A DNA stretch of 64,000 nucleotides, from positions 1 to 64,000 of the forward strand of contig NZ_BAABHS010000030.1 in NCBI RefSeq assembly GCF_039542225.1. The letters run 5' to 3'. This document shows, in pieces, positions 48,078 to 56,746 of this stretch. The notes under the pieces are model-generated. The model was not told where the DNA came from and ran no database searches. It was given only the letters and a program-made list of their open reading frames with translations. The translations under genes and the position numbers were made by a program. Source of the DNA: Yinghuangia aomiensis. GTDB taxonomy: Bacteria > Actinomycetota > Actinomycetes > Streptomycetales > Streptomycetaceae. Position 1 is the stretch's first letter; each line of letters opens with the position of its first letter.

Positions 48078-48782
48078 ATGACGGAGAAGGCCAAGATCCT
48101 CCTGGTCGATGACCGTCAGGAGAACCTGCTCGCCCTCGAGGCGATCCTGTCCGCACTCGACCAGACCCTCGTGCGCGCCCACTCCGGCGAGGAAGCCCTG
48201 AAGGCGCTGCTCAGCGACGACTTCGCGGTCATCCTGCTGGACGTGCAGATGCCCGGCATGGACGGCTTCGAGACCGCCGCGCACATCAAGCGCCGCGAGA
48301 AGACCCGCGACATCCCGATCATCTTCCTCACCGCGATCAACCACGGCCCGCACCACACCTTCCGCGGCTACGCGGCGGGCGCGGTCGACTACATCTCCAA
48401 GCCGTTCGACCCGTGGGTGCTGCGCGCCAAGGTCGCCGTCTTCGTCGACCTGTACAAGAAGAACTGCCAGCTGCGCGAGCAGGCCGCCCTGCTGCGCGGC
48501 CGCATCGACGCGGGCGCGGGGGAGAACCGCGCCGGCGACATGCTCGGCGAGCTGTTCGCCCGGCTCGGCAGCCTCGAGGAGAGCGCCGACGACCTCGCCA
48601 AGCAGGTCGAGATGTCCGACGACCCGGCGCTCGCGGCCACCGCGAACGGCGTCCTCGGCAAGATCGCCCGGCTCCGCGCCGCCCTCGACGCCCTCGTCCC
48701 GGCACCCGCCGGGCACCCCGGCCCGGCCGCGGAAACCCGCCCGCCGGCACCGCCCGCGGCCCGGCGCCCTCCGGAGGCGTAG
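48078..48782 (+). CDS. osaB: OsaB-like response regulator with coiled-coil/Pro-rich output
   Basis: 234-residue response regulator. The receiver (1-120) has the acidic pocket in ILLVDDRQENL, the phospho-acceptor Asp in VILLDVQMPGMDGFE, Thr in IIFLTAI and Lys in VDYISKPFDPW. Instead of a DNA-binding domain it continues with a helical, probably coiled-coil segment (LYKKNCQLREQAALLRGRID onward, ~130-215) and a Pro/Ala tail. Output must therefore be by protein contact. It follows the osaA hybrid kinase, its likely partner; in S. coelicolor osaB is required for growth and development at high osmolarity (known). ATG 48078 has GAGGG upstream. Confidence 0.92.
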   Translation: MTEKAKILLVDDRQENLLALEAILSALDQTLVRAHSGEEALKALLSDDFAVILLDVQMPGMDGFETAAHIKRREKTRDIPIIFLTAINHGPHHTFRGYAAGAVDYISKPFDPWVLRAKVAVFVDLYKKNCQLREQAALLRGRIDAGAGENRAGDMLGELFARLGSLEESADDLAKQVEMSDDPALAATANGVLGKIARLRAALDALVPAPAGHPGPAAETRPPAPPAARRPPEA

Positions 48783-48870
48783 TCAGGGACGGCCGCCGGA
48801 GCCGTTGTGCGACCACTCGGAAACCACCGTGACGGAAGCGGTGGCGCGTGCCCTGGCGAATGCGGTGAAC

Positions 48871-48902
48871 GACACGTGCGGCCGAGTTCCGAGTGACACG
48901 TG
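48871..48902. promoter_or_regulatory. Twin GACACGTG sites upstream of ftsK
   Basis: GACACGTG occurs at 48871-48878 and again at 48895-48902, 24 bp apart and just upstream of the ftsK -10. A 9-bp inverted repeat CACTCGGAA (48814-48822) / TTCCGAGTG (48887-48895) overlaps them. This looks like an operator array. Confidence 0.4.
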
Positions 48903-48922
48903 AGACACGCGGGTCCGCCGGG

Positions 48923-48928
48923 TAACCT
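48923..48928 (+). promoter_or_regulatory. Candidate -10 of a leaderless ftsK promoter
   Basis: TAACCT followed by seven bases and ATG 48936; no Shine-Dalgarno sequence is present. GTGAGA at 48900-48905 is a weak -35 at 17-bp spacing. Confidence 0.5.
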
Positions 48929-48935
48929 CACCCCT

Positions 48936-51470
48936 ATGGCCACGCGTACGTCCGGCGGCGGCGCCCGGACCGGCGGCGCCGCGAAGAAGAAGGCTCCGGC
49001 GAAGAAAGCCGCGCCCGCACCTCCGCCTCCGCCGCCCCCGCCCGGCATCTTCGAACGCATCGGCGACATCGTCTTCCGCGTGGTCAAAGGCGTGTGGCTC
49101 GGCCTCGCGCACGCCGTCGGCGGCGTGTTCCGCAGCATCGGCCACGGCGCCCGCGGCATCCACCCCGAACACCGCCGCGACGGCGTCGGCCTGGCCCTGC
49201 TCGGGCTGTCGATCGTGGTCGCCGCGGCGGCGTGGGGCGACGTCCAGGGCCCGGTCGGCGACGCGGTGACCGCCGTGGTGGCCGGCTCCGTCGGCCGCCT
49301 GGACGTGCTCGTGCCGTTCCTCGTCGCCGCGCTCGCGGTCCGGGTCATCCGGCACCCCGACCAAGGCGACGCGACCGGCCGCATCGTCATCGGCAGCGTC
49401 GCCCTCGTGGTCGGCGTCCTCGGCATGATCCACATCGGCTCCGGGACCCCGCACCCGTCGGACGGCGCGACCGCGATGCGCGGCGGCGGAGGCCTCGTCG
49501 GGTACGCGTTCGCCGGCCCGCTGGTCGACGCGGTCACGAAGTGGGCGGCCATACCGCTTCTGCTGATCGTGGTGTTCTTCGGCCTGCTCGTCGTCACCGC
49601 CACCCCGGTCGCCGCGGTGCCCGACCGGCTGCGCACCTACCTCGGCTTCCCGGGCGGCGACTACCCCGACGACGAGCCGTACAGCGACTACCCGGGCGAC
49701 TATCCGGACGACTACGCCGACGACTACGACGACGTGCCCGAGGAGACCCCGCCGCCGAAGCGCAAGCGCGCCCCCGCCGCCCCGGCGAAGGAAGCCCCCG
49801 CCGCGCCGCGCCCGCGCGGCCGCAAGTCCGGCTCCGACCCGATCGAGGTCGCCGCCGCCGCGGCCGCCGCACTCGACGGCACCGCGCTGCCGGTCCCCGG
49901 CGCTCGCACCCGCAAGGCCGCCCCGGCGGTCGTGGACGAGACCCGCAGCGCGCCGCCCGCCAACCCCCTGCCGCCGCGCAGCGAGCAGCTCAGGCTGTCC
50001 GGCGACATCACCTACCACCTGCCGGCGAGCGACCTGCTCAAGCGCGGCGGGCCGGGCAAGGCGCGCAGCCAGGCGAACGACGACGTGGTCGCCGCGCTCA
50101 CCCACGTGTTCGAGCAGTTCAACGTCGACGCGCGGGTCACCGGCTTCACCCGCGGCCCGACCGTCACCCGCTACGTGGTCGAGCTGGGCCCCGCGGTCAA
50201 GGTCGAGCGGATCACCGCGCTGGCGAAGAACATCGCCTACGCGGTCGCCAGCCCGGACGTGCGGATCATCAGCCCGATCCCGGGCAAGTCCGCGGTCGGC
50301 ATCGAGATCCCCAACGCGGACCGCGAGATGGTCAACCTCGGCGACGTCCTGCGGGCCGACGAGGCGGTCTCCGACCAGCACCCGATGCTGGTCGCCCTCG
50401 GCAAGGACGTCGAGGGCGGGTTCGTCGTCGCGAACCTCGCCAAGATGCCGCACATCCTGGTGGCCGGCGCCACCGGCGCGGGCAAGTCGAGCTGCATCAA
50501 CGGCCTGATCACGTCGGTCATGATGCGCGCCACCCCCGACGAGGTGCGGCTGGTGCTCGTCGACCCCAAGCGCGTCGAGCTGACCGCGTACGAGGGCATC
50601 CCGCACCTGATCACGCCGATCATCACCAACCCGAAGCGGGCCGCCGAGGCGTTGCAGTGGGTCGTCCGCGAGATGGACATGCGGTACGACGACCTCGCCA
50701 ACTTCGGCTACCGGCACGTCGACGACTTCAACAAGGCGCTGCGCACCGGCAAGCTGACGACGCCGCCCGGGAGCGAGCGGGAACTCGCGCCGTACCCGTA
50801 TCTGCTGGTGATCGTCGACGAGTTGGCCGACCTGATGATGGTGGCGCCGCGCGACGTCGAGGACTCGATCGTGCGCATCACGCAGCTCGCGCGCGCCGCA
50901 GGCATTCACCTGGTGCTGGCCACCCAGCGGCCGAGCGTGGACGTGGTGACCGGTCTGATCAAGGCCAACGTGCCTTCACGGCTGGCGTTCGCGACCAGTT
51001 CGCTGGCGGACAGCCGGGTCATCCTCGACCAGCCGGGTGCCGAGAAGCTCATCGGCAAGGGCGACGGGCTGTTCCTGCCGATGGGGGCGAACAAGCCCGT
51101 CCGGATGCAGGGCGCGTTCGTCACCGAGGCGGAGATCGAAGCGGTCGTCCGGCACTGCAAGGAACAGCTGCAGCCGGAGTACCGCGAGGACGTGGCCGCG
51201 TCCGGCGGGCAGAAGAAGCAGATCGACGAGGAGATCGGCGACGATCTCGATCTGCTGTGCCAGGCCGCCGAGCTGGTGGTGTCCACGCAGTTCGGGTCGA
51301 CGTCGATGCTGCAGCGCAAGCTGCGCGTCGGGTTCGCGAAGGCGGGACGGCTGATGGACCTCATGGAGTCGCGCGGCATCGTCGGCCCGAGCGAAGGGTC
51401 CAAGGCACGCGACGTCCTCATCAAGCCGGATGAACTTGATCAGGTGTTGTCAACAATCCGCGGGGAATAG
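48936..51470 (+). CDS. ftsK: DNA translocase FtsK
   Basis: 844-residue septal DNA pump. After a Lys/Ala/Pro-rich N-terminus come four membrane segments (~residues 70-220), a ~130-residue Asp/Glu/Pro/Ala linker (YPDDEPYSDYPGDYPDDYAD), and the RecA-like motor: alpha/beta core with Walker A GATGAGKS (511-518), Walker B LLVIVDELADLMM and the FtsK motif ATQRPSVDVVTGLIKANVPS. The C-terminal gamma winged helix (STSMLQRKLRVGFAKAGRLM) reads polar KOPS/FRS sequences. ATG 48936 is chosen as a leaderless start; an upstream GTG at 48900 lies in the promoter. In streptomycetes FtsK clears chromosomes from sporulation septa. Confidence 0.96.
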   Translation: MATRTSGGGARTGGAAKKKAPAKKAAPAPPPPPPPPGIFERIGDIVFRVVKGVWLGLAHAVGGVFRSIGHGARGIHPEHRRDGVGLALLGLSIVVAAAAWGDVQGPVGDAVTAVVAGSVGRLDVLVPFLVAALAVRVIRHPDQGDATGRIVIGSVALVVGVLGMIHIGSGTPHPSDGATAMRGGGGLVGYAFAGPLVDAVTKWAAIPLLLIVVFFGLLVVTATPVAAVPDRLRTYLGFPGGDYPDDEPYSDYPGDYPDDYADDYDDVPEETPPPKRKRAPAAPAKEAPAAPRPRGRKSGSDPIEVAAAAAAALDGTALPVPGARTRKAAPAVVDETRSAPPANPLPPRSEQLRLSGDITYHLPASDLLKRGGPGKARSQANDDVVAALTHVFEQFNVDARVTGFTRGPTVTRYVVELGPAVKVERITALAKNIAYAVASPDVRIISPIPGKSAVGIEIPNADREMVNLGDVLRADEAVSDQHPMLVALGKDVEGGFVVANLAKMPHILVAGATGAGKSSCINGLITSVMMRATPDEVRLVLVDPKRVELTAYEGIPHLITPIITNPKRAAEALQWVVREMDMRYDDLANFGYRHVDDFNKALRTGKLTTPPGSERELAPYPYLLVIVDELADLMMVAPRDVEDSIVRITQLARAAGIHLVLATQRPSVDVVTGLIKANVPSRLAFATSSLADSRVILDQPGAEKLIGKGDGLFLPMGANKPVRMQGAFVTEAEIEAVVRHCKEQLQPEYREDVAASGGQKKQIDEEIGDDLDLLCQAAELVVSTQFGSTSMLQRKLRVGFAKAGRLMDLMESRGIVGPSEGSKARDVLIKPDELDQVLSTIRGE

Positions 51471-51648
51471 GCAAGTCTGATCGGAAATCCGGTCGCAACC
51501 TGATTCACTGGTGACGGTTTGCATCGCGTTCGCGATCTGTCCGAATCTCGGCGCCGCGCGCCGGGGTTCGGCAGGGGAACACACCGATCCGGCCGCCCTT
51601 AGACTCCTGTGACTCCCGTCTCGTGTCCGTACGCTCGGAGGCGCACTC

Positions 51649-52404
51649 GTGTCCATCGGTCAGACCCTTGCCCACGCCCGCACCAAGGCGGGGCTCACCG
51701 TCGACCAGGTAAGCGAGGCCACTCGTATCAGACAGCCGATCGTGGAAGGCATCGAGCACGACGACTTCGCGGGCTGCGGCGGCGACTTCTACGCACGCGG
51801 CCACATCCGCACGATCGCCCGCGCGGTCGGGATCGACCCCGAGCCGCTGGTCGCCGAGTTCGACCAGGCGCACGGCGTCACCCCGGCCCCCAGCCCCACG
51901 GCCATTTTCGAACCGGAACGCATCAAGCCCGAACGGCGGTTGACGCCCAACTGGACGGCCGCCATGGCCGCCGCGGTCGTCGTGGTGCTCTCCTTCGTGG
52001 TCTTCCACCTCGTCGACGGCAAGGGCGACGACGACAAGCCGGTCGCCGCGCCGTCCCCGACCGGCCCCGCGCAGCCCACCGCTCCGCAGGCCGCCCCGGT
52101 GCCCGCCGCGCCGCCCAGCTCCGTCGTCGCGCAGGCGCCGCCGCAGGTCAAGGTCCGGCTCGACGCGGTGAACGGCAAGAGCTGGGTGCGCGCCACCGAC
52201 ACCACCGGCAAGCAGGTCTACTTCGAAGGCAACCTGGAGAAGGGCGCCAGCAAGGAATTCGTCGACCCGACCGAGCTGAAGCTGGTCATCGGCAACGCCG
52301 ACGGCGTCCGCCTCAACGTCAACGGCAAGGACCTCGGCCCGGCCAGCACCAAGAACTCCGTGGTCCGGCTCTCCTTCAAGCCGGGCGACCCGCAGCAGGG
52401 CTGA
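51649..52404 (+). CDS. RodZ-like helix-turn-helix membrane protein
   Basis: 251-residue single-pass protein. The N-terminal HTH_25 domain (SIGQTLAHARTKAGLTVDQV, then SEATRIRQPIVEGIE) is followed by a basic linker, one transmembrane helix (AAMAAAVVVVLSFVVFHLV, about residues 104-122), an Ala/Pro/Gln spacer and a C-terminal DUF4115-like beta domain (VKVRLDAVNGKSWVRATDTT). This is the RodZ layout, the protein that links MreB to cell-wall synthesis in rods; in streptomycetes, which use MreB mainly in spores, its role is less certain. GTG 51649 has GGAGG seven bases upstream. It stands between ftsK and rimO. Confidence 0.9.
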   Translation: MSIGQTLAHARTKAGLTVDQVSEATRIRQPIVEGIEHDDFAGCGGDFYARGHIRTIARAVGIDPEPLVAEFDQAHGVTPAPSPTAIFEPERIKPERRLTPNWTAAMAAAVVVVLSFVVFHLVDGKGDDDKPVAAPSPTGPAQPTAPQAAPVPAAPPSSVVAQAPPQVKVRLDAVNGKSWVRATDTTGKQVYFEGNLEKGASKEFVDPTELKLVIGNADGVRLNVNGKDLGPASTKNSVVRLSFKPGDPQQG

Positions 52405-52649
52405 CGCCCCGCCCGGCGGACGGGCGGGGCGAACCGGGAGACCGGGGAAGCCCGGAGCCGGCGGCCTTGGACGAGCCGGGAGACGGAAACCGGAGGCCGG
52501 AAATCGGAAACGGAAACCGGGGAGCCGGGGGACCGGAAACCCGGACAGCCGGGGGCGACGTCCCGGAAACCGCCGCCGCGCGGGGCGGGATCCGGGTGCT
52601 CGTTCGGGTGCAACCGGTTCCCGCGTCCGGTCCGGGCCGTGTCCTGACG

Positions 52650-52655
52650 TAGGCT
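52650..52655 (+). promoter_or_regulatory. Candidate -10 of a leaderless rimO promoter
   Basis: TAGGCT, then seven bases, then ATG 52663, with no ribosome-binding site. Confidence 0.5.
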
Positions 52656-52662
52656 TTCCGGC

Positions 52663-54297
52663 ATGCCCGCCCCCCGCCCCGAGTCCGCGCCTGCCGGTTC
52701 CGCGCCGACGGCCGCGGCCGATCCCGCCGTCCGTATCCCGGAAACCGCCGAAGCCGGCAGCGCCGCCGCGCCCGTGACCGCGGGCGGCGGCCGCACCGTG
52801 GCGCTGGTCACCCTCGGCTGCGCCCGCAACGAGGTCGACTCCGAAGAGCTGGCGGGCCGACTGGAAGCCGACGGCTGGCGGCTCACCGAAGACGCCGCCG
52901 ACGCTTCCGTCGTCCTCGTCAACACCTGCGGTTTCGTCGAGTCCGCCAAGAAGGACTCCATCGACACCGTGCTGGAAGCCGCCGACCTCAAGAAAGAGGG
53001 CCTGACCCAGGCCGTCGTCGCGGTCGGCTGCATGGCCGAGCGCTACGGCGACCAGCTCGCCGGCGCGCTGCCCGAGGCCGACGCCGTCCTCGGCTTCGAC
53101 GACTACCAGGACATCGCCGCCCGCCTCCGCGGCATCCTCGCCGGCGAGAAGCACACCTCGCACGTGCCCCGCGACCGCCGCACGCTGCTCCCGCTCAGCC
53201 CGGTCGAACGCCAGGCCGCCGACGTCGCGGTCCCCGGCCACGGCGGCGACGAGACCGCGAGCGTGCCCGCCGACCTGCCCGAGGGCGTCGCCCCCGCGTC
53301 CGGCCCGCGCCCGCTGCGCCGCCGCCTCGGCGGCGGCCCGGTCGCGTCCGTCAAGCTCGCGTCCGGCTGCGACCGGCGCTGCTCGTTCTGCGCGATCCCG
53401 TCGTTCCGCGGCTCGTTCCTCTCCCGCCGCCCCACCGACCTGGTCGGCGAAGCCCGCTGGCTCGCCGCCGAAGGCGTCCGGGAAATCGTTTTGGTCAGCG
53501 AGAACTCCACGTCGTACGGCAAGGACCTCGGCGACATCCGGCTCCTCGAAGCCCTGCTGCCCGAACTCGCTTCCGTCGACGGCCTCGACCGGGTCCGGGT
53601 CAACTACCTCCAGCCCGCCGAGATGCGCCCCGGCCTCGTCGACGTGCTCACCGGGACCGACGGCGTCACCCCGTACTTCGACCTGTCCTTCCAGCACGCC
53701 AGCGAGCCGGTGCTGCGCCGGATGCGCCGCTTCGGCTCCCGCGAGGCGTTCCTCGGCCTGCTCGAGCAGGTCCGCGCCAAGGCCCCCGAGGCCGGCGCCC
53801 GCTCGAACTTCATCGTCGGCTTCCCCGGCGAGACCGAGGACGACGTCGAGGAACTCGTCCGGTTCCTCACCGCGGCCCGCCTCGACGCGATCGGCGTATT
53901 CGGCTACTCCGACGAAGAAGGCACCGAAGCCGCCGGCTACGACGGCAAGCTGCCCGACGACGTCATCGCCGAACGCCTCGAACGCGTCAGCCGCCTCGCC
54001 GAGGAACTCACCGCGCAGCGCGCCGAAGAGCGGATCGGCACGCGCGTCGACGTCCTCGTCGAGGAGATCGTCGACATCGCCGACGACGGCACCGTCACCG
54101 CGGAAGGCCGCGCGGCCCACCAGGCGCCGGAGATCGACGGCCTGACCGTGGTCCGCGGCCAGGGCCTGGAAGTCGGCACGATCGTTCCGGCGATCGTGGT
54201 CGGCAGCGAGGGCGTGGACCTGTACGCGGACCTCGTGGCGGACGCCCCCGACCGGGCCGCTGCCGGTGCCGCGGCCGCCGCGGGACCGGTCCGGTGA
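52663..54297 (+). CDS. rimO: Ribosomal protein S12 methylthiotransferase RimO
   Basis: 544-residue radical-SAM enzyme that methylthiolates Asp88 of ribosomal protein S12. The N-terminal MTTase domain binds an auxiliary 4Fe-4S cluster through Cys53 (LGCARNEVDSE), Cys89 (NTCGF) and Cys123 (GCMAER). The radical-SAM CxxxCxxC is Cys236, Cys240, Cys243 (CDRRCSFCAIPS). A TRAM domain closes the protein. It is longer than E. coli RimO because of a ~40-residue N-terminal extension and a ~45-residue Pro/Gly/Ala loop at ~178-222, both usual in streptomycetes. Its stop overlaps the pgsA start (GTGA). Confidence 0.96.
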   Translation: MPAPRPESAPAGSAPTAAADPAVRIPETAEAGSAAAPVTAGGGRTVALVTLGCARNEVDSEELAGRLEADGWRLTEDAADASVVLVNTCGFVESAKKDSIDTVLEAADLKKEGLTQAVVAVGCMAERYGDQLAGALPEADAVLGFDDYQDIAARLRGILAGEKHTSHVPRDRRTLLPLSPVERQAADVAVPGHGGDETASVPADLPEGVAPASGPRPLRRRLGGGPVASVKLASGCDRRCSFCAIPSFRGSFLSRRPTDLVGEARWLAAEGVREIVLVSENSTSYGKDLGDIRLLEALLPELASVDGLDRVRVNYLQPAEMRPGLVDVLTGTDGVTPYFDLSFQHASEPVLRRMRRFGSREAFLGLLEQVRAKAPEAGARSNFIVGFPGETEDDVEELVRFLTAARLDAIGVFGYSDEEGTEAAGYDGKLPDDVIAERLERVSRLAEELTAQRAEERIGTRVDVLVEEIVDIADDGTVTAEGRAAHQAPEIDGLTVVRGQGLEVGTIVPAIVVGSEGVDLYADLVADAPDRAAAGAAAAAGPVR

Positions 54298-55262
54298 CCG
54301 AAGACCCGACGCCGCCCGCCCGCCGCCGCCCGTCGGACGCCGCGCGCAACGCGGCGCAGAAGTCCGCGCAGCGCGCCGAAGCCGCGCGCGCCGCGGCTGC
54401 CCAGCGCGCGGAGGCCATGCGGATCGCCGCCGCGCACCGCGCCGAGGCGATGCGCGCCGCCGCCGCACACCCGGCCGAGGCGGTCCGCACCGCGGCCGCC
54501 AACCACCCGCCCAAGCCGGACCGGCTGGGCGATCCGACGACGTCGGTCAGCGTGTGGAACGCCGCCAACGGGCTGACCATGCTGCGCATCGCTATCGTCC
54601 CGCTGTTCGTGTGGCTGCTGGTGCAGGACGGCGGTCACGACCCCGTCTGGCGCGCATGGGCCTGGGCGGCCTTCGCCATCGCCAGCATCAGCGACCGCTT
54701 CGACGGCATGCTCGCCCGCCGCCACGGCCTGGTCACCGACTTCGGCAAACTCGTCGACCCGATCGCCGACAAGGCGCTCATGGGCGCTGCCCTCATCGGC
54801 CTGTCGGCGCTCGGCGACCTGCCGTGGTGGGTCACCGGCATCGTGCTGTTCCGCGAAATCGGCATCACCCTCATGCGGTTCTGGGTGATCAAACGCGGGG
54901 TGATTCCGGCGAGCCGCGGGGGCAAGCTCAAGACGCTGCTCCAGGGCACCGCCATCGGGATGTACGTCCTGGTCATCACCGGCCCGCTCGCGTCCTTCCG
55001 CGCGTGGGTCATGGCGGTCGCGGTCATCGCGACCGTGGTGACCGGCCTCGACTACGTCGTCAAGGCGATGCGCGGCGGCAACGACGGCACGGACGGCAGC
55101 ACGGACGGCACCGACGGCAACGGCACAGGCGACACCGACACCGAAACCGACACCGAAACCGACGACCCGGGCGACACCGGCGGCGAAGCGGACGGGGACC
55201 GGCACGACACCGCCCCTGGCACCGACGGCCGCGAACCCGCCGACGCCCGGCGCACCGACTAG
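54294..55262 (+). CDS. pgsA: CDP-diacylglycerol-glycerol-3-phosphate 3-phosphatidyltransferase family
   Basis: 322-residue CDP-alcohol phosphatidyltransferase, probably making phosphatidylglycerol phosphate. The catalytic signature DxxDGxxAR...GxxxDxxxD is intact as SDRFDGMLARRHGLVTDFGK followed by LVDPIADK (~130-157). Six membrane helices are expected from about residue 90 to 255. Two features are unusual in a ~190-residue family: an N-terminal ~75-residue Ala-rich charged segment built of RAEAMR-type 11-residue repeats, and a ~65-residue Asp/Gly/Thr tail (DGTDGSTDGTDG). GTG 54294 overlaps the rimO stop. The place before cinA and clgR matches pgsA genes of corynebacteria and mycobacteria. 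Confidence 0.92.
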   Translation: MTEDPTPPARRRPSDAARNAAQKSAQRAEAARAAAAQRAEAMRIAAAHRAEAMRAAAAHPAEAVRTAAANHPPKPDRLGDPTTSVSVWNAANGLTMLRIAIVPLFVWLLVQDGGHDPVWRAWAWAAFAIASISDRFDGMLARRHGLVTDFGKLVDPIADKALMGAALIGLSALGDLPWWVTGIVLFREIGITLMRFWVIKRGVIPASRGGKLKTLLQGTAIGMYVLVITGPLASFRAWVMAVAVIATVVTGLDYVVKAMRGGNDGTDGSTDGTDGNGTGDTDTETDTETDDPGDTGGEADGDRHDTAPGTDGREPADARRTD

Positions 55263-55300
55263 CGCACACCCGAGCACACCACGAGCACCAGGGGGCACGC

Positions 55301-56569
55301 GTGGACATCGAACTCGTCGCGGTCGGCGACGAACTCCTCATCGGCGACGTCGTCAACACCAACGCGACCGTGCTCGGGCAGATGCTCACCGACGCCGGCA
55401 TCCACGTCACCGGTATCTCGACGGTCGGCGACGGCCTCGACAGCCTCGTCGACGTGCTGCGCATCGCCGTCGGCCGCGCCGACGCGGTGCTGATCACCGG
55501 CGGACTCGGCCCCACCTCCGACGACCGCACCCGCGAGGCCGTGGCCCGGGTCGCGGACGTCCCGCTCCGCCGCGACCCCGATGTCGAACAGTGGCTGCGC
55601 GACCGCTACCGGGACAGCAACCGCACCCTCACCGGGCTCGGCCTCCAGCAAGCCGACGTCCCGGAAGGCGGCCGGGTGCTGCCCAACGACCGCGGCAGCG
55701 CGCCCGGCCTGGCGATCGACATCGCCGGCACCGCCGTCTACGCGACGCCGGGCGTCCCGCACGAAATGGCCGCGATGGTCGGCGACCAGGTCCTGCCCGA
55801 CCTGCTGCGCCGCTCCGGCTCGCCCGCCCCGCGCGCCCAGCGCGTGCTGCGCACCGTGGGCGTCGGCGAAGGAGTCGTCGCGCAGTACCTCGAACCGCTG
55901 GAGAAGCAGGTCGCCGAGGCCGGTGCGGTCGAGGTCGCCTACCTCGCGGAGCCGGGCGAGACGCGCGTGAAGCTCACCTCCACCGGCCCGGGCGGCGGCG
56001 AGGCGGTCGACGCGGCAGCGATGCGCGCCTACGAACTGCTGGGCGACTGCGTCTACGCCGAAGGCGACGAGACCCTGGTGGCCGTCGTCGCGCGGCTGCT
56101 GGCCAAGCGCGGCGCGACGCTCGCCGCGGCGGAATCCCTCACCGGCGGGCTGCTCGCCTCGACGATGGTGACGGTGCCGGGCGTCTCCGCGGTGTTCCGC
56201 GGCTCGGTGACCGCGTACGCGACCGAGGTGAAGCGGTCGGTGCTCGGCGTCGACGCCGAACTCCTGGCCGCCGAGGGCGCCGTACACCCGCGCGTGGCAC
56301 GGGAGATGGCCGAGGGTGTGCGATCCCTCCTGTCGGGTACGTACGGGGTGGCCACGACCGGAGTGGCCGGCCCGGATCCCCAGGACGGGCGCCCGGTCGG
56401 CGAGATCCACATCGCGGTCGCGGGCCCGGACGGAACGGCTTCGGACACCGCGCAACTGTGGGGCGACCGGGACCGGATCCGGGCGCTGACCGTGGTGCGG
56501 GCGTTGGAACTGCTGCGGCGCACACTGCTCGGCCTGCCGCAGAAGCAGGCCCGGGAATGCACGGGCTGA
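55301..56569 (+). CDS. cinA: CinA family protein: competence/damage-inducible domain plus nicotinamide-nucleotide amidase
   Basis: 422-residue two-domain protein. The N-terminal MoCF-like domain (~1-170) has ELLIGDVVNTNATVLGQML and ITGGLGPTSDDRTREAV and in characterised relatives has ADP-ribose or NAD-derivative pyrophosphatase activity. The C-terminal CinA/PncC domain (~262-422) has AAAESLTGGLLASTMVTVPG (catalytic Ser), FRGSVTAYATEVK and GVAGPDPQDGRPVGEIHIAV, the NMN deamidase signature. It probably recycles NMN made by DNA ligase. GTG 55301 has GGGGG upstream; it begins 38 bases after pgsA. Confidence 0.95.
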   Translation: MDIELVAVGDELLIGDVVNTNATVLGQMLTDAGIHVTGISTVGDGLDSLVDVLRIAVGRADAVLITGGLGPTSDDRTREAVARVADVPLRRDPDVEQWLRDRYRDSNRTLTGLGLQQADVPEGGRVLPNDRGSAPGLAIDIAGTAVYATPGVPHEMAAMVGDQVLPDLLRRSGSPAPRAQRVLRTVGVGEGVVAQYLEPLEKQVAEAGAVEVAYLAEPGETRVKLTSTGPGGGEAVDAAAMRAYELLGDCVYAEGDETLVAVVARLLAKRGATLAAAESLTGGLLASTMVTVPGVSAVFRGSVTAYATEVKRSVLGVDAELLAAEGAVHPRVAREMAEGVRSLLSGTYGVATTGVAGPDPQDGRPVGEIHIAVAGPDGTASDTAQLWGDRDRIRALTVVRALELLRRTLLGLPQKQARECTG

Positions 56570-56669
56570 GAGGGGGGTTGTGCCGTCGATGGGGAATGTA
56601 CGGGACGAACGTGGTAAAACGCCGCTCCGAATGTCAAGGCTGCACGCCCTCAGTGAACAGGACGTCAGA

Positions 56670-56701
56670 CCGGGTACGGAGTCGGGATCGGCCGGGTACG
56701 G
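56670..56701. promoter_or_regulatory. Direct repeat CCGGGTACGG upstream of clgR
   Basis: The 10-mer occurs at 56670-56679 and 56692-56701, 22 bp start to start, which is two helical turns. It lies 45-77 bases before the clgR start and may be an activator or repressor site; TACGGT in the second copy could also act as a -10. Confidence 0.4.
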
Positions 56702-56746
56702 TGGGGCTGTGTCCGTTGCAGCCGCGGTCCTAGGAGGGAGCGACCG

